Positions 46,134 to 56,473 of a stretch of DNA of 64,000 bases are shown here, piece by piece (within the stretch, counting starts at the first letter, position 1; each line of letters begins with the position of its first letter). The translations under genes and the position numbers were made by a program. The notes beneath the pieces were generated by a model, which was not told the DNA's origin, did not search any database, and saw nothing but the letters and a program-made list of their open reading frames with translations. Where the stretch lies: assembly GCA_946811695.1 (NCBI GenBank), contig OX328124.1:59462459-59526458 (forward strand), given 5' to 3'. Source of the stretch: Gonocerus acuteangulatus. Lineage: Eukaryota > Arthropoda > Insecta > Hemiptera > Coreidae.

Positions 46134-46545
46134 TTAAATATTGTTATAATAATTTGCATTTCTTAGGTATTTCATAAGCTCATCAATGTAAAAGATGGTA
46201 GCTTTACATGGTGGCAGTACATGGCTACCATCGTTTAGTAAATCGGTCAAAAAGTAGGGTAATTTCAATTTCGTCCTGAATCCACACTCTGTCAGTATGT
46301 CCTTCATTGATAAACGAGTATTGCAGTATGTACCTGTCGGTCTGTCCTTTCTTGTCATAATGTACGAGTGTGTCAGTCGTGAATGGCCAATCCTGAGACG
46401 ACGTAAAATGACTTCTTCTCGTCTATTTGATCTTTTACTGGACGACTTTTCTTCTACAGTGTGCTTGATTTCTCGAAGCTTGTTGTCAGTCGTGTTTTAC
46501 CGGGATTCTTGCCAAATATCTGTTTGTATCTCTTAGATAAGGAAT
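46134..46545 (-). pseudogene. I-like LINE ORF2 C-terminus, broken
   Basis: Minus-strand translation reads DNKLREIKHTV, RREEVILRRLRIGHSRLTHS, YCNTRLSMKDILTECGF and ends YLRNANYYNNI followed by a stop at 46134-46136. The pattern R-EE-V-RLRIGH-LTH and C-x-x-x-LS-KDIL-EC matches the end of ORF2 in RNase H-bearing LINEs and parallels the intact LINE here (VVIARMRIGHTNLTH, INIYNKI). An in-frame stop lies upstream of DNKLREIKH and the first cysteine of the CCHC is lost. It is a 5'-truncated copy of a different family from the 8-kb element. Confidence 0.8.
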
Positions 46546-46609
46546 AAATAAATGATTCGAGTAAAGATTACTGAATCAGTAGGGACCGGATTTTTTAGGA
46601 TAAATTAAT

Positions 46610-46822
46610 CATCAAATTAGGTTTCTGGAACAGCCATAATAGGCCTTTTTAGGTTTTTATTTAAAAATCGAGTTTTAGGTGATAAATGTAATAGGTTTAA
46701 AAAATAGGTCTTTTTAGGTTTTTATTTAAAGATCTAGTTTTAGGTGATAAAAATGTTTCATCAGGTTCAAAAAAAGGTATATTTAGGGTTTATGGGTCTC
46801 CCGTGGTCTAGTGGCTAGCGCG

Positions 46823-46890
<68 letters not shown>

Positions 46891-47110
46891 AGTTTAATTT
46901 AATTTAAGAATCCATTTTAGGTGATAAAAATGTTTCAATAGGTTCAAAAAATAGGTCTTTTCAGATGTTTATTTAAAAATCCATTTTAGGTTTTTTGGGT
47001 GATGAAAATGCTTCAATGGGTTCAAAAAATAGGTCTTTTCAGATGTTTATTTAAAAATCCATTTTAGGTTTTTTGGGTGATGAAAATGCTTCAATGGGTT
47101 CAAAAAATAA
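46610..47110 (+). repeat. 70-78-bp minisatellite inside the TAGGG element
   Basis: Units carry TAGGTCTTTT, TTTATTTAAAAATC and TTTTAGGTGATAAAAATG with minor changes. Two adjacent 78-bp units at 46953-47030 and 47031-47108 are identical or nearly so. The array is interrupted by the SINE A remnant. Confidence 0.8.
46793..46888 (+). mobile_element. SINE A with internal deletion and a 64-nt A tail
   Basis: Only the first ~31 nt of the head (GGGTCTCCCGTGGTCTAGTG...) remain, joined directly to a pure 64-nt A run (46825-46888). The B box and body are missing. The join falls at GCGC, which also occurs in the normal tail just before the A run. It lies inside the TAGGG-ended DNA element. Confidence 0.8.
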
Positions 47111-47669
47111 TTTCAACTTATTAATAAAACATAAATTAATAATAAACAATATATAAGAACATAAAACAAAACAATTAAAACAAATATCTAAAGGACATTT
47201 CTTCTTTAGTTTCTCAACTAAAGAGTTCCAACTTCTAAAGAACATCAGGAAGAATTTAACTGCCTGGATCGACAGGACGAATCTCGTTGGTCTGGAGGAA
47301 CATCGAAGCCTTAAAAATAGCAGCTGCTTCATTCATATCCAAAGCGTCAACTTTTTTTTTTTTCCCCCCAGCGTGGTTAAAATGGGTTCTGGTGTAACCG
47401 AAACTCCAATTAAAATTTCCTTCGACGTCTGGACACGGGAAGATGCTTTAAGAAAAATCGTTTGATGAATTGTATTTTCTATTTTAAAGATTAGGTCCGT
47501 CTAGGTCATTCCATCGAGTTTTAGGTGATATCTTCCAGAATAGGTATTTTGAGGTTCTTCCAAATTTGCATAAATGATACTACAAGACGCGAATCATATA
47601 AAAAACTGATCATTATCATGTTTAGGAGAAAGGAAAAAAATAGGTGAAAACCTAAGGATCCGGTCCCTA

Positions 47670-48974
47670 CTTATCAGTATCTCTGATAGCGTGATTATTC
47701 CGAGCTTACGAAGAGGATCAAGCACTTCTGGGAACATTCCTACAGAGCTCTCCTTCAAGGAGTTATCGTTTCACGCTCCTCTTACTCATGATAAATAATT
47801 CCCTTTCAAAGGTAGCGTATATTTTACCGACTCGAGGGTTGGGGGGAATCATGAAATTGGCTTCCCGTCCTTTGTATATGATGTTTGGAAAGGAAGCCTT
47901 TCTAAAGGAGAGGAGGGCAGGGATAAGTCCTTATCGGGAGGCTGATTGAAATCATGGCAGAGAGAAGGGGTAGATATTCTCCGTGTAAACGGAAACCTAT
48001 AAATGAACTCGCTCTGTTTATCTATGTTATTTCAGAACGAGAAGCAAAGGAGTTTTCCTACCTCTCCTAGCAATCATACCGGCGCGCCGCCCTTCCCTCA
48101 TTCTCAAACATACACAAAAAGAAAAACTTTTACTCTCTTTCCAAATATTCATAAAAAAAATTAAAAAAAAGTTTCATATTACTTTATTTTAGGTATGTTA
48201 TTGATTAAACCGTAGAGATCTCTCAGGAAAAGGCAAGTCTCGGACTTAAAACGTTGATTTATTGTCTTATAATATGTTATCTTTACAAAGAAAAATCTAC
48301 GGTCAAACGTATTAAGGGTCGATCTTCTACTGAAACTAAAAACCTCTTTTTTATTCATTTCTCTTTTACACGACGTTTCGGCCATTTAGCCAATTTTACA
48401 CTTAAAAACAGCATGTTTGTTGTGCTCTCTTTTAAGCTTATTATTCTTAATATCAATATTTATACTTTCTAAACCATATTAAGTTTTTTGGTTGGTCTTG
48501 ATTATATGATAGTTTTAGGGTGATTCGTTTCCCTTTTGCTCTATCAGTCTTTAAAAACGTCGTCCGATATTCAAAAAAGTTTAGGTTCTTTACATTTATC
48601 TGTACTATTTGGAGGTTCAATTGATATTTTTCTATACATTTTTGTATCTTTTTGTATGAAATCCTACTGTTTTAGGGTAATCACTTTCACTGAACAAATT
48701 TATTTTTATTTTATTAAAAAAAATAGAAAAAAAAAAGTGGGTGTAAATAAGTAAATAGTCGAAAACAAATGGTTACTACTTTACAGACTCCAAGCCACCA
48801 AATAAAATACTTAATAACGATTATATTAATTTATTTGATGAAACATGAAGAATAATGTTTAGAAAATTAAGGTTATATTCATAATTCAGAATGTTGTTTT
48901 AATTCTTTAGGATTATAATCCTCTAGAGGAGGTTTGGGTTTTAAAGACACGAACAGCTAGATTATCACTGATAG
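47670..48974. other. Unassigned, G+C-richer at 47690-48080
   Basis: 47690-48080 is repeat-free and less AT-rich. 48250-48480 contains an ACGACGTTTCGGCCATTTAG block of the kind often found in transposon ends. No gene seen. Confidence 0.4.
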
Positions 48975-49840
48975 AAATAAATAAATCTTTATTTCCATTA
49001 ACCCACTGAACAATGGAAATAGGGTGTCAAAACAACAATTAAATAAAATATCTCAATGAAATAATTTTAAATAAAACAAATAACAAAATGTTGGTGATAA
49101 TTAGAGCAATGAATGTGCCACAAGTTATTTGGTAGAAAAAAATTCTTTAACTTTATAATAGGGATGTTTTGCCAAGTAATTCCTACATTTTTTGGAAAAC
49201 AACTTCTTATCTTCCTCCTCCTTCAATTCCTTAAGTAATTGTTTATATAAAGTTGCTCCCATGTACGCAAGCCCGTTTTTAAAAAATGTACAGTGCTTGC
49301 CCAGTGCTATTAGATTACGTTGCCTTGTGGCATAGGAGTGAATATCCCCATGTTTTTTTTATATAATGTGATATGATTTTTTTGTAATATTTAGAACCTT
49401 TAAAATGTATAGGGCTGGTTCTGTTAAAAGTTTCAATTTTTTAAAGTGATTTTTAAAAGACGTGTTCCTCCTCAAGTTTAATGTTGTCCGAATTGCCTTT
49501 TTTTGTACGGTTAGAACTTAAGTCGCCTTTTTTGGAATTCCCCCATAAGCTAATTCCATATAATTGGGAAAGGCCATGATATGCGTTTAGCAGGTCCGAA
49601 GTTTTCAAAACACTTTTCAACTGTTTGAGCATATAAGCGGCTTTGTTGGTTTTTGGCTTTATGGCTTTGATTTGAGGTAACCAACTAGGTGCTCGTCCAA
49701 AATAACACCCAAGAACTTAAGTCTTTCTACTTTTTGTAGTTTATCATCTCCTAGCCCTACTTTTAGATGGTGATAACCGCCGTTGCTCTTTGAGAAATTC
49801 ATGTAAAATGTCTTACTAATATTTAATGGCAATTTGTAAA
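48975..49840 (-). mobile_element. 5'-truncated CR1/Jockey-like LINE with 3' UTR
   Basis: This is the ORF2 remnant plus ~150 nt of 3' UTR, ending at the left in an ATTT/AAAT simple tail (TAAATAAATC on the plus strand at ~48980). The right edge near 49840 is where RT similarity stops. No target duplication was established. Confidence 0.65.
49125..49835 (-). pseudogene. CR1/Jockey-like LINE ORF2, C-terminal part, broken
   Basis: Minus-strand translation in shifting frames gives RT palm/thumb sequence (SKTFYMNFSKSNGG, then ERLKFLGVILDE), followed by LSQLYGISLWGNS, QKKAIRT, LLTEPALYIL and HSYATRQRNLIALGKH. The last ~70 codons are open down to a stop at 49125-49127. This order is typical of the end of RT-bearing ORF2 in CR1/Jockey-type LINEs. 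No RNase H follows, so it is a different lineage from the 8-kb LINE. Several frameshifts and stops separate the segments, so it is dead. The remaining left part to ~48975 is 3' UTR ending in an AATAAATAAA-type tail. Confidence 0.85.
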
Positions 49841-51811
49841 AAAAGGATCAGAAATTCATCGTCGTCTCTTGAAAACAGCTGCTGTCAGTTTATTCCTTAG
49901 TTGCTTAAATTTTATATTTTAGATGAAAAGATTGTTTTTTAAACATTTAACTAACTAATAACTAATATAGATTTCATTTTGTAAGCACTTAGTAATAATT
50001 TTATTTATGTATTTTACCCTTAAGAAATTAATTTGAAACATATCGATTATAGATCAGCTGACGTATTTGCGCCATATTGGAATCATTCAGTCTAGATAAG
50101 GGGTGCCCTAGTCAAATCGGTTGCTGGGCCCAGTGATAATTTGCTAAACTGAGATGGGCCGCTGAGATAGTACGAATTACGAATTATTCAAAATATTTTA
50201 TTACTTTATATTTAATGTGACACTTGCTTTAGCATTTTACTTGAAATTTTCTCAATATCAACGGATAATTTAGTCGACGCGCATTTTTGATTCAACCGTC
50301 TGTAGTCCAATGTCTAAAATAATGTAGACATTTAGAAACTTCAATTGGGCCGCAAAAGTCTTCAATTGAGCCGCGGGTTGGGCATGGCTGGTCTAGACCA
50401 GTTTTGACGTGCCCTAAGGTTTCATGTGTGAGGCCTTAAGGCTTTGTATTCATAAGTATATTTCATTTTTTCGTGACCTCACTTAATTTTTGACTTCACA
50501 GCATTTTTGAATTTTGAATACCTTTTAGTTATTTTGAGGCTTAAGGTCGGTAAAGCAGTAATCCTTTGTATTAAACTATTTTATTTATTATGTATGCCCT
50601 ACATATTTCGTGCCTTCATTCACACCTCGTTAGTGGCACTTCTACAACAAAATACTTTTCTATACCTAATGAACAAACCACCATGCACCCTCTAAGGAGG
50701 CAGGCGTAATACTTGCTATGCACTAAGATGACCAATATGGTCTTTCCTAATACATACATTTTTTCACTAAAGTTATAATAATATGTATAGAAAACAGGTA
50801 TAACCATCTTTTTTTAACTTACAGACAAATACATAAATAAAGATATAGATCTCATCATATCTTAAAAGTTCAGCGAATATCGACCAGAAAGAACTTATAA
50901 ATGGGGCTAAAACTATGAAATCTAGGTAAATATGATATCAGATCCCGCTACGCCTTTGAGGGCAGTCACGAACTCCTTAATGTTCCAGTTATCCTAGCAG
51001 AAACCAATAAGCGATAAAAAAAACCAGCTCCTTCGGGGCGTGTTGTAAATAAAAATTTGCACCCACCGCTCTTGGGGCGCGAGCGAATCATATTATACAA
51101 AAAAAAAAAAAAAAGAAGAAATAACCACAACAAAGTGGAGATAAGAAGACTCGAGCCGTTCCCACGAGGCGAAGGGTCGGGGAAAAAAGACAGGCCCGCA
51201 TTTCCGCAATTTCCCATTATTATTAGGTTCGGTTGGTCTGGATAATAAGAAGCCACGACCGGGAGGAATCGACCAAAAGCAGAACTGAAATGATTACACA
51301 GCCAATCCGATATACAAAGATCCTCACGGGTTCTAAACAATAATTTGTATAACTCAAAATGGGTGAATTATATTCAATTCGACTTCAAGATTCGGCTCGT
51401 CCTCCGATTCTCGGACAATCCAACGTCCTTCGTGGACAATGACAATGGACAGTCTCAGAAAGTGCCTTCACAGGGAAATCAACCCCTTTTTCTAAACCTG
51501 GTTCTTATCCTTTGATTGATACAATTTCAATTGTCCGTAAAAAATTAATAATGGTGATTTTGGAAAATAGAAAAAAGGTAGGAATGTTTTTGTAACATCA
51601 AATTATTTACAAAAAAAAAAAAAAAAAAACGTTGGGGAGGGAAAAATACTGAACAGTAAAAAAGTGCTCTATCTTAACATATTTCAATGTTTATAGCTGA
51701 TGTTGAGCTGATTTGGAGAGGTCAGAATTCAAAACTCATAATGGAACTCTTCTCTCGGACTAAAATGGTCCTATCAAATTTTAATCCTGGACAAATTTTA
51801 GTTATATTAAT
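49841..51811. other. No gene recognised
   Basis: 49860-50100 may hold a degraded relative of the 39.5-kb MITE. The rest shows no identifiable feature; 51000-51450 is moderately G+C-richer. Confidence 0.45.
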
Positions 51812-52018
51812 AGAGTCTCCCCGTGCTCTAGTGGCTAACGCCAAGGATTCTCATGCGTGAGATGTGGGTTCGAGTCCCGCATGCAGCAGATTGAGTTTTT
51901 TCATATATGAGCCCCCAGCTGAAAGAATTCTCTGCTCTTCTATGGATGTTTAGGAAGGGTGGCAACCTGTACAAAGCCCGGCGGTAATGAACTAGATGCA
52001 GATGCGACGTTAAAGAAA
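51812..52018 (+). mobile_element. SINE A
   Basis: Head GAGTCTCCCCGTGCTCTAGTG, B box GGTTCGAGTCCC, anticodon-loop-like TTCTCATG (compatible with tRNA-Glu CTC), core AGGAAGGGTGGCAACCTGTA, tail GATGCAGATGCGACGTTAAAG. No clear target duplication. Confidence 0.85.
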
Positions 52019-52516
52019 ATAATAAATCTTCCGAATTATACTTTTCAGTGACCTCAATTTGACTAGAGTTATATACGAAACTATAATTTAGATAAAGTAT
52101 TTAATTGCAATCCTTCCTCTCCTCCAATCGTAACATAAATTTATCTACCATGGTTGGGCTAATCTCCAACGTATGAAAAAGTTTCTTGCTCAAACCATCA
52201 TTTTGGATAAATCGAAAATGAAATTCTATTTTTTTGTCTACTTTTCTCGAAGACTGTTTAATATATCATCTTGGCTTCATTGCATTTCCCACATCAAAAT
52301 ATTTTTAAACATTATGCCGGGCGTCTATTAACGCTAACTTCAAACGGTATCATCTGCGGGTATTTCATCTAAAAAGACTGTTATTAATTTTGCCGTTTAA
52401 TAAACTTGACTTTTCATTTTAAACAAAGTATTTTTGTGCCAACGTTTATCAATATAGGCCTATTTTTGTAGATGGTTCAGCGAAAATAGATGGATAGGGG
52501 GCTCTCATCCCCAAAA

Positions 52517-52605
52517 GGTCTGTCACGCTGGAGCTACGTAACTAAGCACATTCCTCAGAAGGTATGCTGCATTCCTGAATAATTTGCTTAAAATATCCCA
52601 TATAA
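52517..52605 (+). repeat. Second copy of the repeat seen at ~29.9 kb
   Basis: CTGTCACGCTGGAGCTACGT, AAGCACATTCCTCAGAA and ATTCCTGAATAATTTGCTTA match 29885-29975. Function unknown. Confidence 0.6.
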
Positions 52606-52779
52606 ATAAATACAAATAATACTGACACTGGCCCCTTATATTTCTTATTTAAATGACTCAACTATTAAATTAATAAATACTTTTCTTTGTTATGTATGTA
52701 CTATAGTTCTTACTAGATACAAAAGACTTAAACATTTTTTTTTTTTTTTTATTGAAATCGATGAATAATAAAAGCGTAC

Positions 52780-53038
52780 ACATCGTCGATACAAAAGCAA
52801 ACTAACGAATATGAAAATCACCACTTTTCAGAGTGGAAAAGTATTTATTCATAACTTTTTTTTGGACAGTCAAATATTCGGCAGATTTGACCTTTTGATA
52901 GTGGAATACTTTCCCTTTAATAGAGTGAAGTCAGATTGAAGAATTTGCCGTAAATAAGTCCAGCAGAAATTATTAAAGATGGACAATGAAAGATGCATTT
53001 TTTCATATTCGTTAGTTTGCTTTTGCATCGACGACATG
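52780..53038. mobile_element. MITE with ~38-bp TIRs
   Basis: ACATCGTCGATACAAAAGC and CAAACTAACGAATATGAAAA on the left are mirrored by TTTCATATTCGTTAGTTTG and CTTTTGCATCGACGACATG on the right. Confidence 0.8.
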
Positions 53039-53149
53039 TGGAATATTCTACAATCAAAACTACGTAGAATCCAGAAACAGCTGTTTCGCGCCTCCTAGTG
53101 GTAAAAGTAACAATCAATGTTCGAACAGGTTTAATTCAATGTAACCATA

Positions 53150-53495
53150 TTACAGAGTATACCCCTACTTCTAATTAACTGATTTGGTTTATTCAAAAAC
53201 ATAAAACTCTCCCTCATTAGACACCTACATCGTAAACCGATATGAGCAAATTAGTAATTTTGCAGATGGCTGATTTTGCTGGTTAAGGAAATCGATCAAT
53301 GGTTTATTATGGGAATACTATATGCCAAATTTCATGACGAAAAAAAGCAAAAGCTGTACCCGCTTTTACACATGTATGTATATAATAAATGATGACAGAG
53401 GTAATTTTCGGTATCTCGAAGGTAGAATCGATTTGCAGAAATTATTCAAATATTCATTCATAAGTGTAACCTGAATTGCTACATTTTTCGGGAAG
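53150..53495 (+). mobile_element. Repeat family T copy with a reduced (TA) tract
   Basis: GATTTTGCTGGTTAAGGAAA, ACTATATGCCAAATTTCATG, a short TGTATGTATATAA, then AGGTAGAATCGATTTGCAG and CATAAGTGTAACCTGAAT. Confidence 0.65.
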
Positions 53496-54351
53496 CATTA
53501 AAAAGAGGAAATATCATTCTGAGAAGGAGATAATGAAGTATATACACTACTGAAGAATATTATGTCTATATATATTATTATTTCGTTGAAGTTCCAAAAT
53601 GTGACATTTAAAGGTAATTTTTCCTATTAAAAGATCGTAAAACAACCTCATCTGAAGTTTTCGAAACAAACGCTAAAAGACTCTACCCGCAATAAATATG
53701 GCCGTTATAGGCAAGACCAATGTTCTCGTCGAATATTGTACTTTTCCCACCCAACTTAGTTTACCTTGGAAAGGCCAATGTACTTGTTACGTACGAATGA
53801 ACTACGCTTATCTTCATCAATGTTATTACCTTTGGGGGCGTCATTACTTAAATTGGCGGACAATTGGATCCGTCTAAGGTCGCTTTCAGTTTCCTACAAA
53901 GCCCACTAATAAGAAGATGAATCTAATGCTGGATGAAACATTGTTGCCCAGACATGCAGAGGGGAAAACAGCCCAGTCCAAGTGGCTCCGTTCTACTTGC
54001 GTTCTACTTTTGTTCTAGTCCGGGATGTGCAGGAGGAACCATGGCTTATGTGGAGGCCCTGGTGCTAGTCACTTTGGAAGTCGATTACCATAGACAAGTA
54101 AACAAAGAGTACTAATTAGACCTTGCTTGAGGTTGTAGAATCTTTCATAATCTAGTTTCCCTTTTAAATATATTTTTTTCGGCATCCTAAAAGGAATGAT
54201 GTCTGTTGCCACTGAAAACAGAGGAAGTTACAGAAAGAATAATTTGTGACAGGAAAGGTCCTGAAGATGTGAGATGAAAGGATGAAAGTAGTTTGAAATG
54301 ATGATGTACTAGTCTACCGAGGCAAAAACCTTAGAATTAATAAAAAGTTAA
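53496..54351. other. No gene recognised
   Basis: No features identified. A 60-codon plus-strand frame at 53933-54115 shows no motif. Confidence 0.5.
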
Positions 54352-54376
54352 ATATATATATCTATCTGTCTATCTA

Positions 54377-54462
<86 letters not shown>

Positions 54463-54479
54463 TAGATAGATAGATAGAT
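54352..54479. repeat. (CTAT)n(CT)n(TA)n(GATA)n compound microsatellite
   Basis: CTAT units, a CT run, a TA run and GATA units in order. The ends are mutual reverse complements, so the tract can fold on itself. Confidence 0.95.
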
Positions 54480-54904
54480 CGAAAAAAAACTCTGATTCAT
54501 TGATAAAAACAGAAGTGCGTTATTGGACGTCGAGAAAGTATATTTTAATAATGGTTCTAGTGAATTAATATTCTGTTGTTTTTCTTAAAGGAAATTTTAT
54601 CTATTTTATGATGGAATAATTCGAATTTAATTATCTTGTATATTTTTTGAGCAATCCTTTCTTATTCATTAAAAAACAAGACTACGTTAAAAAAACAGAA
54701 ACATGGACATAGTTCCTTTTCCTTCCGGAATCGGACCATACTTCAAATGAACTTTTTTGTTGGAAATGATATCTAGAATCACCTCCTAGAGTTTGGCTAC
54801 TTAGGCCTGAATCACCCTGTATAGTAAGTGCAAGGTGTAAAAAATTATATGCTCACATCATCAGAGCTACAATATCTTCTGCTTCTTGTCTTATTTTATT
54901 CTTT
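54480..54904. other. No gene recognised
   Basis: AT-rich sequence, nothing identified. Confidence 0.5.
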
Positions 54905-55103
54905 ACTGGGAATCGACATCTAGCTCATTAGCGCCGCACTATCTATAGGTTGCCACCCTTACTAACATCCATGGTCCACCAGGGAATTTCTTTAACAGGC
55001 CCGTTTATAAAAGGACTCAATATGCTTTATGTGGGACTCGAACCCGCATCTTCCTCATGAGAACGCTTGGCATTAGTTAGATACTAGACCATGTGGAAAC
55101 CCA
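54905..55103 (-). mobile_element. SINE A, minus strand
   Basis: The plus strand reads tail first (CTAGCTCATTAGCGCCGC), then the core (CTATAGGTTGCCACCCTTA), then the reversed B box GGGACTCGAACCC and head CTAGACCATGTGGA. The poly(A) is eroded. Confidence 0.85.
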
Positions 55104-56077
55104 TTATACTTTTTAATCACAGCTCTGTAAGTAACCCACCTTCAGTGCCTCATCTTCTGCACTCGATAAAGCTATTTGCAGCAAAAGCAGACAAATAAAT
55201 CTTTTACTAAAAGGGCCATGTCATAACCGAAGCGATAAACAATTGCCCCATCCTACCCATTAAATATCAATACCCGAATGAATAGGTACATGTTTTTTTT
55301 TTTTATTTTATTAATTTGAATAAACATTTCTGCCTAATAAATACCAATTGACTGTATGTATAAAACTCGGTGGAGTGGATTTAGGAAAGATCTCCCGGCC
55401 GTCCAGGGTTAGGATGAATGGTTCATTTGGTGAGATTAGATTCACCACTTTGTATAAGGCCGACACCGCCTCCTTCTCATCCAGTCATTAATTTACAGTC
55501 AAAACGCAGGCGCTTCCTCTTCAACGCCTACTAATTTATATTTCCTCTTCACAATTTTAGCCATTTAATTTAAGAGTTCCTCTTTGGTAAAGGAAAATGT
55601 CTCTTGTGTCTTTTATAGCAATTTATTTTCCTGATTATAATCTTTTGAGTTCTACTTGAGCATATAATGATTATTCTTAACTTGAATTTTAATAATGATA
55701 TTATTATTAAGAGTGCCACTTCAATTATCGAAACTTGGGAATTTTTCACTCAGTATTGAAGAAACCATATTTATTGATAAGTTACAGGAACAGTGAAACG
55801 GAAATATTCTAACTGAAAGGATAAAATTTAGAAATGACAGCATTAACTCATGCAATAAATGAAAATTCGATCTACTTTACTACAAATGAAAATGAAACCC
55901 TTTTTTCACTTCATATGGAAATACCCAATATAAAATGAATTTAGAAAGACGTGGTTGAAGAAATCAACCAAGGAAGAATTCTATATTATTGCTTCTATCC
56001 TAAAATCACGCTAAAATGTCGCGTTTCCCATCATGAAAAAAAAACTATTAGGAATATCAGCTTAATAGTTTTTTTTT
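55104..56077. other. No gene recognised
   Basis: 55385-55450 (GATCTCCCGGCCGTCCAGGG) may be a worn SINE head. No gene seen. Confidence 0.45.
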
Positions 56078-56163
56078 GCCCGATTGTCACCCAGGTGGAA
56101 TTCGAACTTTCTGCTTAGACCACAGAGATTACTAACAACGACGCCACAATTCCCACGGTGTGC
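56078..56163 (-). mobile_element. Third tRNA-like SINE or tRNA pseudogene
   Basis: The minus strand reads GTGGCGTCGTTGTTAGTAAT (A-box-like) then AGTTCGAATTCCACC (B-box-like). The arrangement is tRNA-like but the stem pairs are poor and the sequence differs from families A and B. The far end meets an A9 run and an inverted AAACTATTA/TAATAGTTT pair (56041-56070). Confidence 0.5.
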
Positions 56164-56237
56164 CGTTCCATCTTAACTAGATGATATATCAAAAGACGCA
56201 AGTAGCTCATGTAATAAACGATGCAAGAATTAAATTA

Positions 56238-56241
<4 letters not shown>

Positions 56242-56294
<53 letters not shown>

Positions 56295-56465
56295 GGCGCA
56301 TCTACATCTTGGCCATTAGCCCCGGGCTATCTACAGGTTGCCACCCTTTTCTAATGCCAACACGTGGTCGGTCACCCGTTCAGGTACTGACCACGCCCGA
56401 CGTTGCTTAACTTCGGTGATCTACGGGACACCGGTGCACTCAACGTGGCTATGGCCGTTGGCTAC
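56242..56465 (-). mobile_element. 5S rRNA-derived SINE (SINE3-type)
   Basis: The minus strand starts near 56465. A 97-nt 5S rRNA-like head (56462-56366) begins GCCAACGGCCATAGCCACG and keeps ATCACCGAAGTTAAGCAACG (A-box region) and the C-box region GGTCAGTACCTGAACGGG. About 20 nt near the 5S 3' end are missing. The tail AGGGTGGCAACCTGTAGATA...GATGCGCCGTT follows, then ~50 A. That tail is the family A SINE tail. ATTAAGTT occurs on both sides (56234-56241 and 56466-56473), giving an 8-bp target duplication. It is therefore a retroposed SINE and not a functional 5S gene. Pol III transcription from the 5S internal promoter is expected for such elements. Confidence 0.85.
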
Positions 56466-56473
56466 ATTAAGTT

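Larger units (their letters stand above)
46580..47669. mobile_element. Non-autonomous DNA element with TAGGGACCGGAT ends (hAT-like?)
   Basis: The left end TAGGGACCGGATTTTTTAGG pairs with the right end CCTAAGGATCCGGTCCCTA. Flanks TGAATCAG and CTTATCAG share the last five bases, hinting at an aged 8-bp duplication. It contains ~70-78-bp tandem units and an inserted truncated SINE A. A G+C-richer stretch (47190-47460) shows no transposase I can recognise. hAT assignment is inference. Confidence 0.6.

Noticed and set aside
47051..47332. Transposase remnant inside the TAGGG element
   Set aside because: Translations of both strands gave no recognisable hAT dimerisation or catalytic motif.
56366..56462. 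Functional 5S rRNA gene
   Set aside because: About 20 nt near the 3' end are missing, there are several substitutions, and it is fused to a SINE tail with poly(A) and a target duplication.
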